Shown: in pieces, positions 16,738-25,250 of the stretch | Layout: every line of letters starts with the position of its first letter | Numbering within the stretch: the stretch's first letter is position 1 | Assembly: GCA_002794705.1 (NCBI GenBank) | Contig: PGTK01000002.1 | Span: 124,001 to 188,000, forward strand | DNA: 64,000 nt | Origin: Candidatus Thermofonsia Clade 1 bacterium | GTDB taxonomy: Bacteria; Chloroflexota; Anaerolineae; Aggregatilineales; UBA2796 | Direction of reading: 5' to 3' | Translations under genes and position numbers: made by a program | The notes under the pieces: model-generated | Database searches by the model: none | What the model was told of the DNA's origin: nothing | The model's input: the letters and a program-made list of their open reading frames with translations, nothing else

Positions 16738-17979
16738 TCAGATGTCGTCAGTGGAGAATGAAGCAGCGCCGCCGATCAGCAAGAGCAACTGCCAGATTCC
16801 GTCGAAGATCGGCGCGATCTCGATGAATTCATCCTCGCGGTGCGCATTGCCGCCGCGTGTAATGCCAATGGTGATTGTCGGCAAGCCATTGGCTAGGAGC
16901 GCGTTTGCGTCCGTGCTGCCGTGATCGAAGATCGGCTGAATACCAAGATAGGTGAGCGTCTCATGTGCCAGTTGGGCAAGGGGATGGCTGCGCGGGATAC
17001 TGCCTGAGGGTCGCTCGCCCACAGGAGTGACCTCAAAACGGACGCCGTTAGTGCGATTCAGGTCAATTAGGTTCAGGATGCTGCGCTCCAGAGCGGCTAA
17101 GCCCTCACGGGTCTCAGAGCGCAGGTCGAGCAGCAGCGACGCCTCAGCAGCAATCGAGTTCACTGAGCGTCCGCCTTCAATCACGCCGATGTTATAGGTG
17201 CTGCGCGGCGATTCAGGTGGGCGCAACGCCGCAATCTGAGCGCCAAGCCGCATCAGATGATGAATCGCGCTGGGACGCCCAAAATGCAGCCAGCTGTGTC
17301 CGCCTTCGGTATAGCAGGCGATGCGCAAGCGCTTGACCGCGATACCGCCAATGTAGACATGCCCAAGCGCCATGCCCTCAATCACAATCGCTCTGCCCAA
17401 GCACCTGCCCAAGCGCGCATAGGCCGCCCGAATGCCGTCGAGATTGCCCAGACCCTCCTCGCGGCTGTTAGCGACAAACCAAATATCGGCGGGCAGACGC
17501 GCCCCGCTCTGCGAGAGCAGCTCCGCAGCGGCAAGCAGTGCCGCCACGCCCAGACTGTTATCGCCAATGCCCGCCCCACAGACGGTCTCAGGCGTTCGGC
17601 GGACGTTCAAAGAGGTCTGGCGGCTGAAGACAGTATCGGTATGGGCGCTGACCAGCACAGCAGGGCGACTCGGATCGTCCCCGCGCAGGCAAACGTAGAC
17701 GTTGTGCAGATCGTCCACGCACAAACTGCTCTGATCAAGGGCGGGCAAAGCCGCAAAGCGCGCCTGCACATACGCAGCGCGCTCCGATTCCTCAAAAGTG
17801 GGCGCAGCGATCTGTTGAATGGCAATGGTCTCAGCAAGCAGGCGCGCTTGATACGTCCCTAGCGCTGCGCGCAAGGCGACGAAGGCAGGCGTGGCGGCTA
17901 ACTGAGCCACTCTGCTCACGCCCCACTCCGCAAAGCGCAAAAAGCGGAACTCAGGCTTTCTGCGCGGCTTCGAGTGCAT
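16738..17979 (-). CDS. M20-family metallopeptidase
   Basis: A 413-residue zinc peptidase. Metal-site motifs are present: VSAHTDTVF (His/Asp), GAGIGDNSLGVAAL (bridging Asp), NSREEGLGNL (catalytic Glu-Glu) and a late GGNAHREDEF (His). The lid domain lies at about residues 215-330. The closest relatives are PepT/CPDG2-type peptidases that remove terminal residues from small peptides or hydrolyse N-acyl amino acids; the exact substrate is not clear. Its ATG overlaps the end of rpsT by 29 bases; a GTG at 17919 (residue 21) would remove the overlap. It follows rpsT on the same strand. Confidence 0.88.
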   Translation of the reverse strand: MHSKPRRKPEFRFLRFAEWGVSRVAQLAATPAFVALRAALGTYQARLLAETIAIQQIAAPTFEESERAAYVQARFAALPALDQSSLCVDDLHNVYVCLRGDDPSRPAVLVSAHTDTVFSRQTSLNVRRTPETVCGAGIGDNSLGVAALLAAAELLSQSGARLPADIWFVANSREEGLGNLDGIRAAYARLGRCLGRAIVIEGMALGHVYIGGIAVKRLRIACYTEGGHSWLHFGRPSAIHHLMRLGAQIAALRPPESPRSTYNIGVIEGGRSVNSIAAEASLLLDLRSETREGLAALERSILNLIDLNRTNGVRFEVTPVGERPSGSIPRSHPLAQLAHETLTYLGIQPIFDHGSTDANALLANGLPTITIGITRGGNAHREDEFIEIAPIFDGIWQLLLLIGGAASFSTDDI

Positions 17980-18229
17980 TCAGACGCGCCATCAAGCGGC
18001 TCTTGCGCCGTGCAGCGTTATTGCGATGCAACGCGCCGCTACGGACCGCCTTATCAAGGGCGCGAATGGCATCAAGCGTAGCGCGGCGGGCTGCTTCGAG
18101 GTCGCCACTGGCAATGGCGTCGCGCGCTTGACGAATCTCAGTGCGCGAGCGGCTGATATGCAGACGATTCTCAAGGCGGCGGCGCTTATTGACGCGAATC
18201 CGCTTCAAAGCAGACTTGTGATTAGCCAA
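17951..18229 (-). CDS. rpsT: 30S ribosomal protein bS20
   Basis: A 92-residue basic helical protein, MANHKSALKRIRVNKRRRLEN..., ending ALHRNNAARRKSRLMARLNAL, all typical of bS20. It binds 16S rRNA during 30S assembly. GAGGAGA lies just upstream of the ATG. Normal length. The 3' end overlaps the annotated start of the M20 peptidase. Confidence 0.97.
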   Translation of the reverse strand: MANHKSALKRIRVNKRRRLENRLHISRSRTEIRQARDAIASGDLEAARRATLDAIRALDKAVRSGALHRNNAARRKSRLMARLNALEAAQKA

Positions 18230-18281
18230 TGCTCTTATTTCTCCTCAGCTTGAGCGATTTTACCGCGTGTTAATGCGCCGC

Positions 18282-18310
18282 ATTGTAGCAAAAAGACGGG
18301 CAGCTGTCTA
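18282..18310 (-). promoter_or_regulatory. rpsT promoter
   Basis: Minus strand TAGACA (18310-18305), a 17-base spacer and TACAAT (18287-18282), about 53 bases before the rpsT ATG. Five of six matches at each box. Confidence 0.75.
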
Positions 18311-18321
18311 GAGCGCGCCGC

Positions 18322-18597
18322 TCACTGGCTGTGCCAAGCACGCTGCCGTACGTGCGGCACCTCGCCGCGCCGCGCCGCCCGAATCTCCGAGCGCAGGAGC
18401 GCCAACACTGCGATCACTTCGCCGCTGAGCGCTGTAAATTCCACTTCATAGGGCTGATCGCCCATCGGCTCCGCAATAATTATCCCAATATCGCCTGCCC
18501 GCAAGCCGTACTCCGGCACGTCTACCTTCAGCACCACATAGTCCAATTCGTGCATCGGCGCCCGCCACAAATCCACTGCAATTACATTCCCCTTCAT
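18322..18597 (-). CDS. DUF4926-like small protein
   Basis: A 91-residue protein. HELDYVVLKVDVPEYGLRAGDIGIII, then a gap, then YEVEFTALSGEVIAVLALLRSEIR matches the short DUF4926 pattern (D-VVL--DLPEYGL--GD-GTVV...YEVEF). The family is a small beta-barrel-like protein of unknown role, often near toxin-antitoxin or mobile genes. The ATG at 18597 has an ideal GGAGG upstream; the frame is open for 70 more codons, but this lies in the promoter region shared with the divergent M24-type gene. No partner gene is obvious. Confidence 0.75.
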   Translation of the reverse strand: MKGNVIAVDLWRAPMHELDYVVLKVDVPEYGLRAGDIGIIIAEPMGDQPYEVEFTALSGEVIAVLALLRSEIRAARRGEVPHVRQRAWHSQ

Positions 18598-18655
18598 GCT
18601 TACAACCTCCACACTGCCTGTCAGAAGGTCACGCTCTGCGCTAAAGGCAGCCCTT

Positions 18656-18683
18656 TTGACATTCAGCACGCCCATTGTAGAAT
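18656..18683 (+). promoter_or_regulatory. Promoter of the M24-like gene
   Basis: TTGACA (18656-18661), a 16-base spacer and TAGAAT (18678-18683), 49 bases before the ATG at 18733. Confidence 0.7.
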
Positions 18684-18703
18684 CAAAGGCGGCAACTTTG
18701 CAA
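18674..18703 (-). promoter_or_regulatory. Possible promoter of the DUF4926-like gene
   Basis: Minus strand TTGCAA (18703-18698), an 18-base spacer and TACAAT (18679-18674). It overlaps the divergent promoter, so the two genes may compete for polymerase. Confidence 0.4.
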
Positions 18704-18732
18704 AAATTGCTACTTACAAAAGGTGAAACATC

Positions 18733-19839
18733 ATGCAAACATTGGACGAGCGCGCCGCTGAAGTCTCGGCAAAACTGGCACAATTGCGCCGAGCCCTTGC
18801 CACACACGGACTAGAGGCGCTAGAGCTACGTCTAACGGCAAATCTGGCATGGCTGAGTGCCGGGGTCGCCACCTACATCAACATTGCCAGCGAGAGCAGT
18901 CCTGTGCGTGCGCTGATCACGCCTGAGCGCGCCTATCTGATCACGGACTCGATTGAAGCGCCGCGTCTGGCACATGAAGCACAGGTCGAGGCGCTTGGCT
19001 TTGAGCTGGTTGCCCAGACGTGGCACATGCGCAACGATCTAGTTGAGACTTTGGCAGGCGGCTTGCGTCTGGGTCAGGATGGCGAAGGGCGCGGCACAAA
19101 TCTCGCGGCTGAGCTGCAGCGCCTGCGCAGCACGCTGATGCCAAGCGAGATCGAGCGACTGCGCTTGAACAGCCGTCTTGCTGCTGAGGCAATGCACGAG
19201 GCAATCCGCGCTGTGCAAATCGGACAGACCGAACATGACGCTGCTGCACGGCTTGCCGCTGAGAGCTACGAGCGCGGCGGCGTGCCAATCGTTGTGCTGG
19301 TGGCAAGCGATGAGCGGATTTTCAACTACCGTCATCCCCTGCCGACCGATAAGCCGATTGAGCGCTACGTGATGCTAGTGCTGTGTTTCCGTAAAGATGG
19401 TCTGGTCATCTCGCTGACGCGCCTTGTGCATTTCGGCAAAGTGCCAGGTGATCTGCAGCGCAAGGCAGAGGCGTGTGCGCGTGTGGACGCCCGTCTGATT
19501 CTCGGCACGCAAGCAGGGCGCACGCTAGGTGATATGTTCGCCCTTGCCCGCGATGCCTACGCCGACGAAGGCTATCCAGAGGCGATTGATGAGCATCATC
19601 AAGGCGGGAGCGCAGGCTACGCACCCCGCGAGGTCGTAGCGCGCCCCGACTCCCAGACGCCTATCGCCGTCAACCAGATGTTCGCATGGAATCCGTCTAT
19701 TCGCGGCGTCAAGAGCGAGGATAGCATCCTGCTGACTGCAGATGGCGTTGAAATTCTCACAGCTATGGAAGGCTTCCCCACTCTGAACGTCTCAATTGAC
19801 GGACAGCCTATCGCCCGCCCCGCCATTCTTGAGGTCTAG
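18733..19839 (+). CDS. M24 (creatinase/aminopeptidase P)-fold protein lacking metal ligands
   Basis: A 368-residue protein. The N-terminal half (to about residue 135) looks like the creatinase N domain (LEALELRLTANLAWLSAGVATYIN) and the C-terminal half like the pita-bread M24 fold. The usual metal-binding residues are mostly lost. In the VLLD...SDLTR strand both Asp are replaced (VMLV...ISLTR). The late His is kept in a distinctive EHHQGGSAGY motif. The first Glu is Asn in FAWNPSIRG, while KSEDSILLT keeps the last Glu. It is therefore probably not a metallopeptidase; it may be a metal-free hydrolase like creatinase or a binding protein. AAAGGTGA precedes the ATG. The glycosyltransferase gene starts 6 bases after it. 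Confidence 0.85.
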   Translation: MQTLDERAAEVSAKLAQLRRALATHGLEALELRLTANLAWLSAGVATYINIASESSPVRALITPERAYLITDSIEAPRLAHEAQVEALGFELVAQTWHMRNDLVETLAGGLRLGQDGEGRGTNLAAELQRLRSTLMPSEIERLRLNSRLAAEAMHEAIRAVQIGQTEHDAAARLAAESYERGGVPIVVLVASDERIFNYRHPLPTDKPIERYVMLVLCFRKDGLVISLTRLVHFGKVPGDLQRKAEACARVDARLILGTQAGRTLGDMFALARDAYADEGYPEAIDEHHQGGSAGYAPREVVARPDSQTPIAVNQMFAWNPSIRGVKSEDSILLTADGVEILTAMEGFPTLNVSIDGQPIARPAILEV

Positions 19840-19845
19840 CGCGCT

Positions 19846-20979
19846 GTGCGAGTCGTCCATCTGGCTAAAATGACGGGAGTTGCCGGCACGGAGAATCACC
19901 TCCTAGCGCTCTTGCCGCAACTGGCTAAATGCGGACTCGATGCGCGGCTCATCGTACTCTGTGAGCCTGAAAAGCCGATGTACAGCTACGCTGCCCAAAT
20001 GAGCGCGCTCGGCGTGCCGACTGAGCTGATCACCATTCGGGGCGATCTCGATCTGCGCCTGATCGGGCAATTGGCGGCGCGCTTTCGCGCCCTCAAGGCT
20101 GACTCCGTCCATACGCACCTGATTCACGCCGATTGGCACGGCATTCCTGCAGCACTGCGGGCAGGAGTCCGCCACGTTTACACCTCAGGGCATAACGACG
20201 ATCCGTTCCGCCGCCGTCCCCCGATTCGCCTTGTGCAAGCGTACTTATGGCGGCGCGTTGAAGCCGGTATCGCCATTAGCGAGGCAGTCCGCCAATTTAT
20301 GATCAAAGTGGAGTTCGCACCGCCGCACAAGGTGCATACCGTGCATTACGGCATCGCGCCCGCGCCGCCCGATCTGGCAATGCGCGCTGCTTTCCGCGCT
20401 GAGCTGGGCATCCCGCTGGAGGCGCCCGTCTTCGGCTCCGTTTGCCGCCTGATCGAGCAAAAAGGGCTGACCTACGCGCTGCGCGCTTTTGCTCAGATCG
20501 CGCCGCACTTCCCAGAGGCGCATTATGTGATCATCGGCGACGGCGCCCTGCGCGAGACGCTACGGGCAGAGGCGGAAGCGCTTGGAATTGCAGCACGAGT
20601 CCATTTTGCAGGCTGGCGCGCCGATGCGGCGGCGCGCATGATCGCTTTTGATTTCTTCCTGATGCCCTCGCTCTGGGAAGGCTTCGGCTTGGTCATGCTG
20701 GAGGCAATGGCGGTGCGCTTGCCGATCCTCGCATCGCGGGTCTCTGCCCTGCCAGAGATCGTGGTAGAAGGCGAGACGGGCTTCCTATGCGCTCCACGCG
20801 ACGTCGCGTGCCTAGCCGAGCGCATGACAGCGCTGCTCTCAGATCGGGCATTGGCAGCGCGTCTGGGCGCGAACGGCGCAGCGCGCCTTGCCGCTGAGTT
20901 CAGTGTTTCCAAGATGGTGGAACGCACACTTACCGTCTACGAACAGACGGGCGCATTACGAAAGGAATTCTCAACATGA
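19846..20979 (+). CDS. Glycosyltransferase, family 4
   Basis: A 377-residue GT-B enzyme starting with GTG (VRVVHLAKMTGVAGTENHLLALLPQLA). It has the N-terminal acceptor half with HTHLIHADWHGIPAALRAG, and the C-terminal nucleotide-sugar half with FGSVCRLIEQKGLTYALRAFA and the GT4 signature SLWEGFGLVMLEAMA (E-x7-E). It transfers a sugar from a nucleotide donor to a cell-surface or lipid acceptor; which one is unknown. Its stop overlaps the start of fabD (ATGA), and it follows the M24-like gene by 6 bases, so it sits in a compact run of five genes. Confidence 0.92.
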   Translation: MRVVHLAKMTGVAGTENHLLALLPQLAKCGLDARLIVLCEPEKPMYSYAAQMSALGVPTELITIRGDLDLRLIGQLAARFRALKADSVHTHLIHADWHGIPAALRAGVRHVYTSGHNDDPFRRRPPIRLVQAYLWRRVEAGIAISEAVRQFMIKVEFAPPHKVHTVHYGIAPAPPDLAMRAAFRAELGIPLEAPVFGSVCRLIEQKGLTYALRAFAQIAPHFPEAHYVIIGDGALRETLRAEAEALGIAARVHFAGWRADAAARMIAFDFFLMPSLWEGFGLVMLEAMAVRLPILASRVSALPEIVVEGETGFLCAPRDVACLAERMTALLSDRALAARLGANGAARLAAEFSVSKMVERTLTVYEQTGALRKEFST

Positions 20980-21935
20980 TTGATTGGTCGCGCACGGCGC
21001 TCCTGTTTCCGGGACAAGGCTCACAGGCAGCGGGCATGGCGCTCAGCTTCAGGCGGAGCTATGCACGCGCAGCCGAAATCTTCGACATCGCCGATCAAAT
21101 CTACGGTGAGCGCTTCTCCGACTTGTTTGAAGACGCCGCCGCGCTCGATCAGACCGAAAACACGCAGCCTGCACTCTACATCGCGGGCATGGCGGCATTA
21201 CGCGCTCTGGAGTCGGCGATGAAGGATGGCGCGCCGATCACGCCGTTAGCCGCTGCAGGGCACAGTCTGGGCGAATTCACAGCGCTCACAGCTGCCGATG
21301 CACTCAGCCTTGAAGATGGTCTGCGGCTAGTGCGCTTGCGCGGTCAGTTGATGGCGCAGGCAGGCGCAGCACGGCGCGGCGCTATGGCGGCGCTCTTGGG
21401 CGCCGAACTGCCAGACGCCCAAGCCATCTGTGAGGCAGCCAGCACTGAGGCAGAGCCAGTAGTGGTGGCGAACGATAACTGTCCGGGACAGATTGTGATC
21501 AGCGGCGCTGAGTCAGCTGTGGAGCGCGCCCTTGCCCTTGCCAAAGAGCGCGGCATTAAACGGGCTGTGAAACTAGCGGTCAGTGTGGCAGCGCACTCGC
21601 CGCTGATGGAGAGCGCGGCTGAGGCATTCCGTCGTGCGTTAGAGTCGGTCACTTTTAGGGCGCCGCGCTTCCCTGTGATCGGCAACACAACGGCAACGCC
21701 GCTCAGCACGCCTGAAGCTATCATGGCAGAGCTGAGCGCCCAATTGACGGGCAGAGTCCGTTGGACAGAGACCGTGCGCGCATTGCGCGAGATGGGCGCA
21801 CAGACCTTCCTTGAACTCGGCTCAAAAGACGTGCTGGTAGGCTTGCTCAAGCGGATTGATCGAGAGGCGGAAGGCGTGCGCATTGACGACCTGATCAGCC
21901 TAGCGACGTTTGTAGAGCGCACACGGGCGAATTAA
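20976..21935 (+). CDS. fabD: Malonyl-CoA:ACP transacylase
   Basis: A 319-residue enzyme that loads malonate on acyl carrier protein for fatty acid synthesis. LLFPGQGSQAAGM is the N-terminal oxyanion loop, Ser97 in GHSLGEF is the nucleophile, and the catalytic His lies in VSVAAHSPLM. PVIGNTTATPL and FLELGSKDVLVGLLKRI complete the family pattern. No other fab genes are adjacent, unlike in the usual fabHDG cluster. The start overlaps the glycosyltransferase stop by 4 bases (ATGA). Confidence 0.95.
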   Translation: MIDWSRTALLFPGQGSQAAGMALSFRRSYARAAEIFDIADQIYGERFSDLFEDAAALDQTENTQPALYIAGMAALRALESAMKDGAPITPLAAAGHSLGEFTALTAADALSLEDGLRLVRLRGQLMAQAGAARRGAMAALLGAELPDAQAICEAASTEAEPVVVANDNCPGQIVISGAESAVERALALAKERGIKRAVKLAVSVAAHSPLMESAAEAFRRALESVTFRAPRFPVIGNTTATPLSTPEAIMAELSAQLTGRVRWTETVRALREMGAQTFLELGSKDVLVGLLKRIDREAEGVRIDDLISLATFVERTRAN

Positions 21936-21952
21936 GCGAGCAGGAGCGCAGG

Positions 21953-23515
21953 ATGCGGCTGCAGATCATCCAGCTAGAGCCGTACGATGATGTGATCTCA
22001 ACACGCGATAGGCTCGCCTTCGTCAAGGCGGAGCGCGTGCTGCTGATCCTGCCCAAGCAAGGCGGCATTCTGCGGCGCAAACTGGACTTGGTGCTGCTAC
22101 AGCGCGAGGCGGCGCGGCGCGGCGCCCGTCTCGCGCTGATCAGCGACGATCTAGCTGTGATCGAGAATGCGCGGGAGCTGAATATCTCGGTCTTTCGCAA
22201 CCTGCGCGAGAGTCAGCGCAAGAAGTGGCGCAAGCCGCGCCAGCAAGTCTTTTGGGATCGCCAGAGCCGTCCTGAGCAGCCCGACGCGCTCGATCTGCAT
22301 GAGTTGCGTCTGCGCGCCAGCCGTCTGCGCCCGCTCACAGCGCGGCAGCGCCGCCGACAGCGCCTTATACGCGACGTTGCAGCGCTTGTCCTGATCGCCG
22401 TTGTGTTGATCGCAGCGTACTTACTCCTGCCCGCTGCCGAAGTGATCATCACGCCCTCGCAGGCACAGATCAGCGCCTCGCTGCCCATCATCGCCGATCC
22501 GAACGCCACACAAATTGATGTAGAGCACGGGCGCGTGCCTGCCATTGCCGAAATCCTAGAGGTTGAGGCAACAGTCAGCATCCCGCCTTCGGGTCTGGTG
22601 GATGTGCCAAGCGGACGCGCCACAGGCGAAGTCGTCTTCTATAACTTGATTGAGTCGGCTGTGGAGGTGCCTGCCAACACGATTCTCAGCACGGTAGGTG
22701 CACGCGCTCGTTTCCGCACGCTCGCAGATGCGACACTGCCTGCTGGAGTCGGCAAGACGGCTAAAGTGCCAATTGAAGCGCTGGACGAATCGTTAGGCGT
22801 GGCGGGCAATGTGCAGGCGGGCGCGATTATCAACATTGAAGGCAACCTGAATCGCCTGCTCTCCGTGCGCAACCTAGAGCCAACACGCGGCGGCACTGTC
22901 CGTGAGCAGCGCGTGGTCACCCGCGCTGACTACGACCGCCTGCTTGTGATCGGGCGAGCGCAATTGCTGCAAAATGCTTTGGCGGAGGTCAGTGCGCGGC
23001 TGGGCGGCACACAGATCGTGGTGCCGAACGGCATTCGCATCCTGAATGAGGGCGCGGAAGAGGCGACCTACAGCGCCTTCATCGGCGACCAAGCCGATAG
23101 CCTGAGCCTGACCCTCCGTGCGCGCATTCAGGCGCTGGTGATTGATGAGCAAATGGCGCGTCAAGCAGTCTTAGCGCGGCTCTCCCGCGAGATTCCGAGC
23201 GGACAGCGCTTGCTGCTCGATACGATCACCTACAATCGCAGTCCCTTGCAAGCCGCTGATGCACAAGGGCGCGTGACCTTCCTGATGTACGCGACCGCCT
23301 CCGTGATGGCGAACGTGGATAGCGCGCTCGTACGGCAGCGCTTAGCAGGCTTGAGCGTGGAAGCAGCTTTGGCGCGCCTGAACCGCGAATTGCTGCTCGA
23401 TCCGTTGCACCCGCCGCAGATCGCGCTCTATCCCGATCTATTCGGCAGAATGCCCGCCTTGCCAGCGCGCATCACAGTCACGATTCGGGCGCCACAGAGC
23501 GCGGGTCTGCCATGA
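21953..23515 (+). CDS. Baseplate J-like membrane protein
   Basis: A 520-residue protein. Residues 1-95 form an alpha/beta unit (VERVLLILPKQGGILRRKLDLVLLQREAARRGARLALISDD). A basic linker, one membrane helix (about 141-161, VLIAVVLIAAYLLLP) and a long beta-rich extracytoplasmic part follow. The segment VPANTILSTVGARARFRTLADATLPAGVGKTAKVPIEALDESLGVAGNVQAGAI recalls the baseplate J/gp47 fold. Chloroflexota carry such proteins away from phage tails, so this is not evidence of a prophage. The stop overlaps ruvX by 4 bases. Function unknown. Confidence 0.8.
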   Translation: MRLQIIQLEPYDDVISTRDRLAFVKAERVLLILPKQGGILRRKLDLVLLQREAARRGARLALISDDLAVIENARELNISVFRNLRESQRKKWRKPRQQVFWDRQSRPEQPDALDLHELRLRASRLRPLTARQRRRQRLIRDVAALVLIAVVLIAAYLLLPAAEVIITPSQAQISASLPIIADPNATQIDVEHGRVPAIAEILEVEATVSIPPSGLVDVPSGRATGEVVFYNLIESAVEVPANTILSTVGARARFRTLADATLPAGVGKTAKVPIEALDESLGVAGNVQAGAIINIEGNLNRLLSVRNLEPTRGGTVREQRVVTRADYDRLLVIGRAQLLQNALAEVSARLGGTQIVVPNGIRILNEGAEEATYSAFIGDQADSLSLTLRARIQALVIDEQMARQAVLARLSREIPSGQRLLLDTITYNRSPLQAADAQGRVTFLMYATASVMANVDSALVRQRLAGLSVEAALARLNRELLLDPLHPPQIALYPDLFGRMPALPARITVTIRAPQSAGLP

Positions 23516-23967
23516 GCGGCGTGCGCGGCGTCTTGCTGGGCATAGATCACGGAGAGCGCGTGATCGGCGTAGCGTGCTGCGATGCCAGCTGGCTGATCGC
23601 CCGTCCGTTAGCCGTGATCGAGCGCACGACTCGCGCGGCTGACTTCGCTAAAATCGCAGCGCTTGCCGAAAAGCAGGGCACCGTTGGCATTGTGGTGGGC
23701 GTGCCGATCCTGCCCGAAGGCGAGACAGCCCAAAGCCGCACCGTGCGCCGCTGGGCGAGTCGTCTAGCGGCAGCACTGCCTCTACCCGTCTATTTGTGGG
23801 ACGAATCGTACAGCAGCGCTGAAGCAGATGAAATTCTGGATGAGATTGGCGCGGCACGCCCAGAGCGCCTAGATGGACACGCCGCCGCCGTGATCCTCGC
23901 ACGATTCATTGCGGCACATCCGCCTGAGCGCGCCCTACCGCCGCCGATCAAAGCGCAGAGCGGCTAA
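23512..23967 (+). CDS. ruvX: RuvX/YqgF, putative Holliday junction resolvase / pre-16S rRNA nuclease
   Basis: A 151-residue RNase H-fold protein. LLGIDHGERVIGVACCD contains the first catalytic Asp, VGVPILPEGETAQSR the middle motif, VYLWDESYSSAEAD the Glu motif, and RLDGHAAAVIL the last Asp. The family processes the 5' end of 16S rRNA and can resolve branched DNA. The ATGA overlap couples it to the baseplate-J-like gene. Its stop overlaps the converging M16 gene by 4 bases. Confidence 0.9.
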   Translation: MSGVRGVLLGIDHGERVIGVACCDASWLIARPLAVIERTTRAADFAKIAALAEKQGTVGIVVGVPILPEGETAQSRTVRRWASRLAAALPLPVYLWDESYSSAEADEILDEIGAARPERLDGHAAAVILARFIAAHPPERALPPPIKAQSG

Positions 23968-25250
23968 TCGCTCAGCTCCGGTCCAGCCACTGAGAGCGCG
24001 TACGCCTTCGCTGAAAGGTACCTCTGCGCCGCTTTCAGCACGTCTTCTCGCGTGATCGCGTTAATGGTCTCAGCGTAGTGCAGCAAGTAGTCCAGACCAA
24101 GCTGATAGGTCTCCATGTTCAGAATCGCGGCGGCGACGCCTTCGTTAGTCTCAAGGGTCAAAGGCAAGCGACCCGTGAAGTTCGCCTTGTTATCCGCTAA
24201 CTCTTCCTCACTGACCAACTCTGAAGTCAGGCGCTCCACTTCGCGCAGGATGCTCTCAATGGCGCGCCGCACGTTCTTGGGATTCACGCCCGCAGAGGCA
24301 GTCCAAGGTCCCGGTCCGTGACCGCCGCGCACAGTGCTGTAGGCGTAGTACGCCAAGCCCTGATCCTCGCGCACGCTCTTGCCAAGCCTGCCCATCATGC
24401 CGAAGACGCCCAAAATGTTGTTGGCGAGGTTCGCCGCTTGAAAATCGGGCGCAAAGCGCGAGGGACCTGCCCAGCCAATCACAATATCGGACTGCGTCTT
24501 GCCGGGTACAGTCTTGAAGAGTTGGCGCGGCTCTGGTAAGGACGGCACCTCCGCGACCTTCGGCACGGGCGGCTGCACAGGATTGTGCCAATCGCCAAAC
24601 TGCTCCGCCACCAGCTTGACGGCGTCTTCAGCCCTCACAGCGCCTACGATGACGATGATCATGCCGCTTGCGCCATAGTGCTGCGCGTGAAAGGCGTGCA
24701 GATCGTCCAAAGTCAAGCGCGGGAGGCTCTCCGCCACAACAAACATGCTGCGGCTATACGGATGCTCAGGCGGATAGGCGAGAGCGCGAAAATTCTCATA
24801 AGCGACGCTGCGCGTATCCTGCGCACGGATTTTGAGCGCCGTGAGAATCTCGCCGCGCAAGCGCTCGGTCTGATCGGGCGGGAAGGCAGGATTGCGCAGC
24901 ACGTCTGAGAGGATGCTCAAAAGCGCGCCCAAATCCTCAGCCAGCGCCTTGCCGCCGAAGCCTGTGGTGTGTCCGCCGCCACTGACGCTCAAGCTGGCGC
25001 CCATGCTCTCAAGCGACTCATGCAGCGTGTCGAAAGGGCGGTTGCGCGTGCCGCGCATCAGCGCCGACGCCACAAAATCAGCCAGACCGTCTTTGCCTTC
25101 GGGGTCTAGCAGGCTGCCGACGGCAAGGCTGCCGCCGATCACGACCGATTGGTTAGCGAAATTCTCGCGTGCCAGCACAGTAATGCCGTTCGGCAGCACG
25201 ACGCGCAAAATATCAGCGCTGCTGGGCAGAGAAAGGCTATTCGTCGTCAT
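23964..25250 (-). CDS. M16-family peptidase, non-catalytic-type subunit
   Basis: About 428 residues from MTTNSLSLPS (an upstream ATG at 25274 adds 8). It has the M16 N-terminal fold (VVLPNGITVLARENF, GSLAVGSLLDPEGKDGLADFVASALMRGT), but the zinc motif HxxEH is replaced by LADFV, so it cannot bind zinc. The C-terminal half keeps the R...Y-type motif (QGLAYYAYSTVRGGHGPG) found in the partner subunit. Such proteins pair with a catalytic M16 subunit to form one heterodimeric peptidase. The catalytic partner is the gene immediately upstream on the same strand, with overlapping ends. Confidence 0.88.
   Translation of the reverse strand: MTTNSLSLPSSADILRVVLPNGITVLARENFANQSVVIGGSLAVGSLLDPEGKDGLADFVASALMRGTRNRPFDTLHESLESMGASLSVSGGGHTTGFGGKALAEDLGALLSILSDVLRNPAFPPDQTERLRGEILTALKIRAQDTRSVAYENFRALAYPPEHPYSRSMFVVAESLPRLTLDDLHAFHAQHYGASGMIIVIVGAVRAEDAVKLVAEQFGDWHNPVQPPVPKVAEVPSLPEPRQLFKTVPGKTQSDIVIGWAGPSRFAPDFQAANLANNILGVFGMMGRLGKSVREDQGLAYYAYSTVRGGHGPGPWTASAGVNPKNVRRAIESILREVERLTSELVSEEELADNKANFTGRLPLTLETNEGVAAAILNMETYQLGLDYLLHYAETINAITREDVLKAAQRYLSAKAYALSVAGPELSD

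Noticed and set aside
21953..23515. Possible prophage tail gene (baseplate J-like)
   Set aside because: It has a membrane helix, is coupled to ruvX and fabD, and no other phage gene is nearby; such proteins occur in Chloroflexota outside phages.
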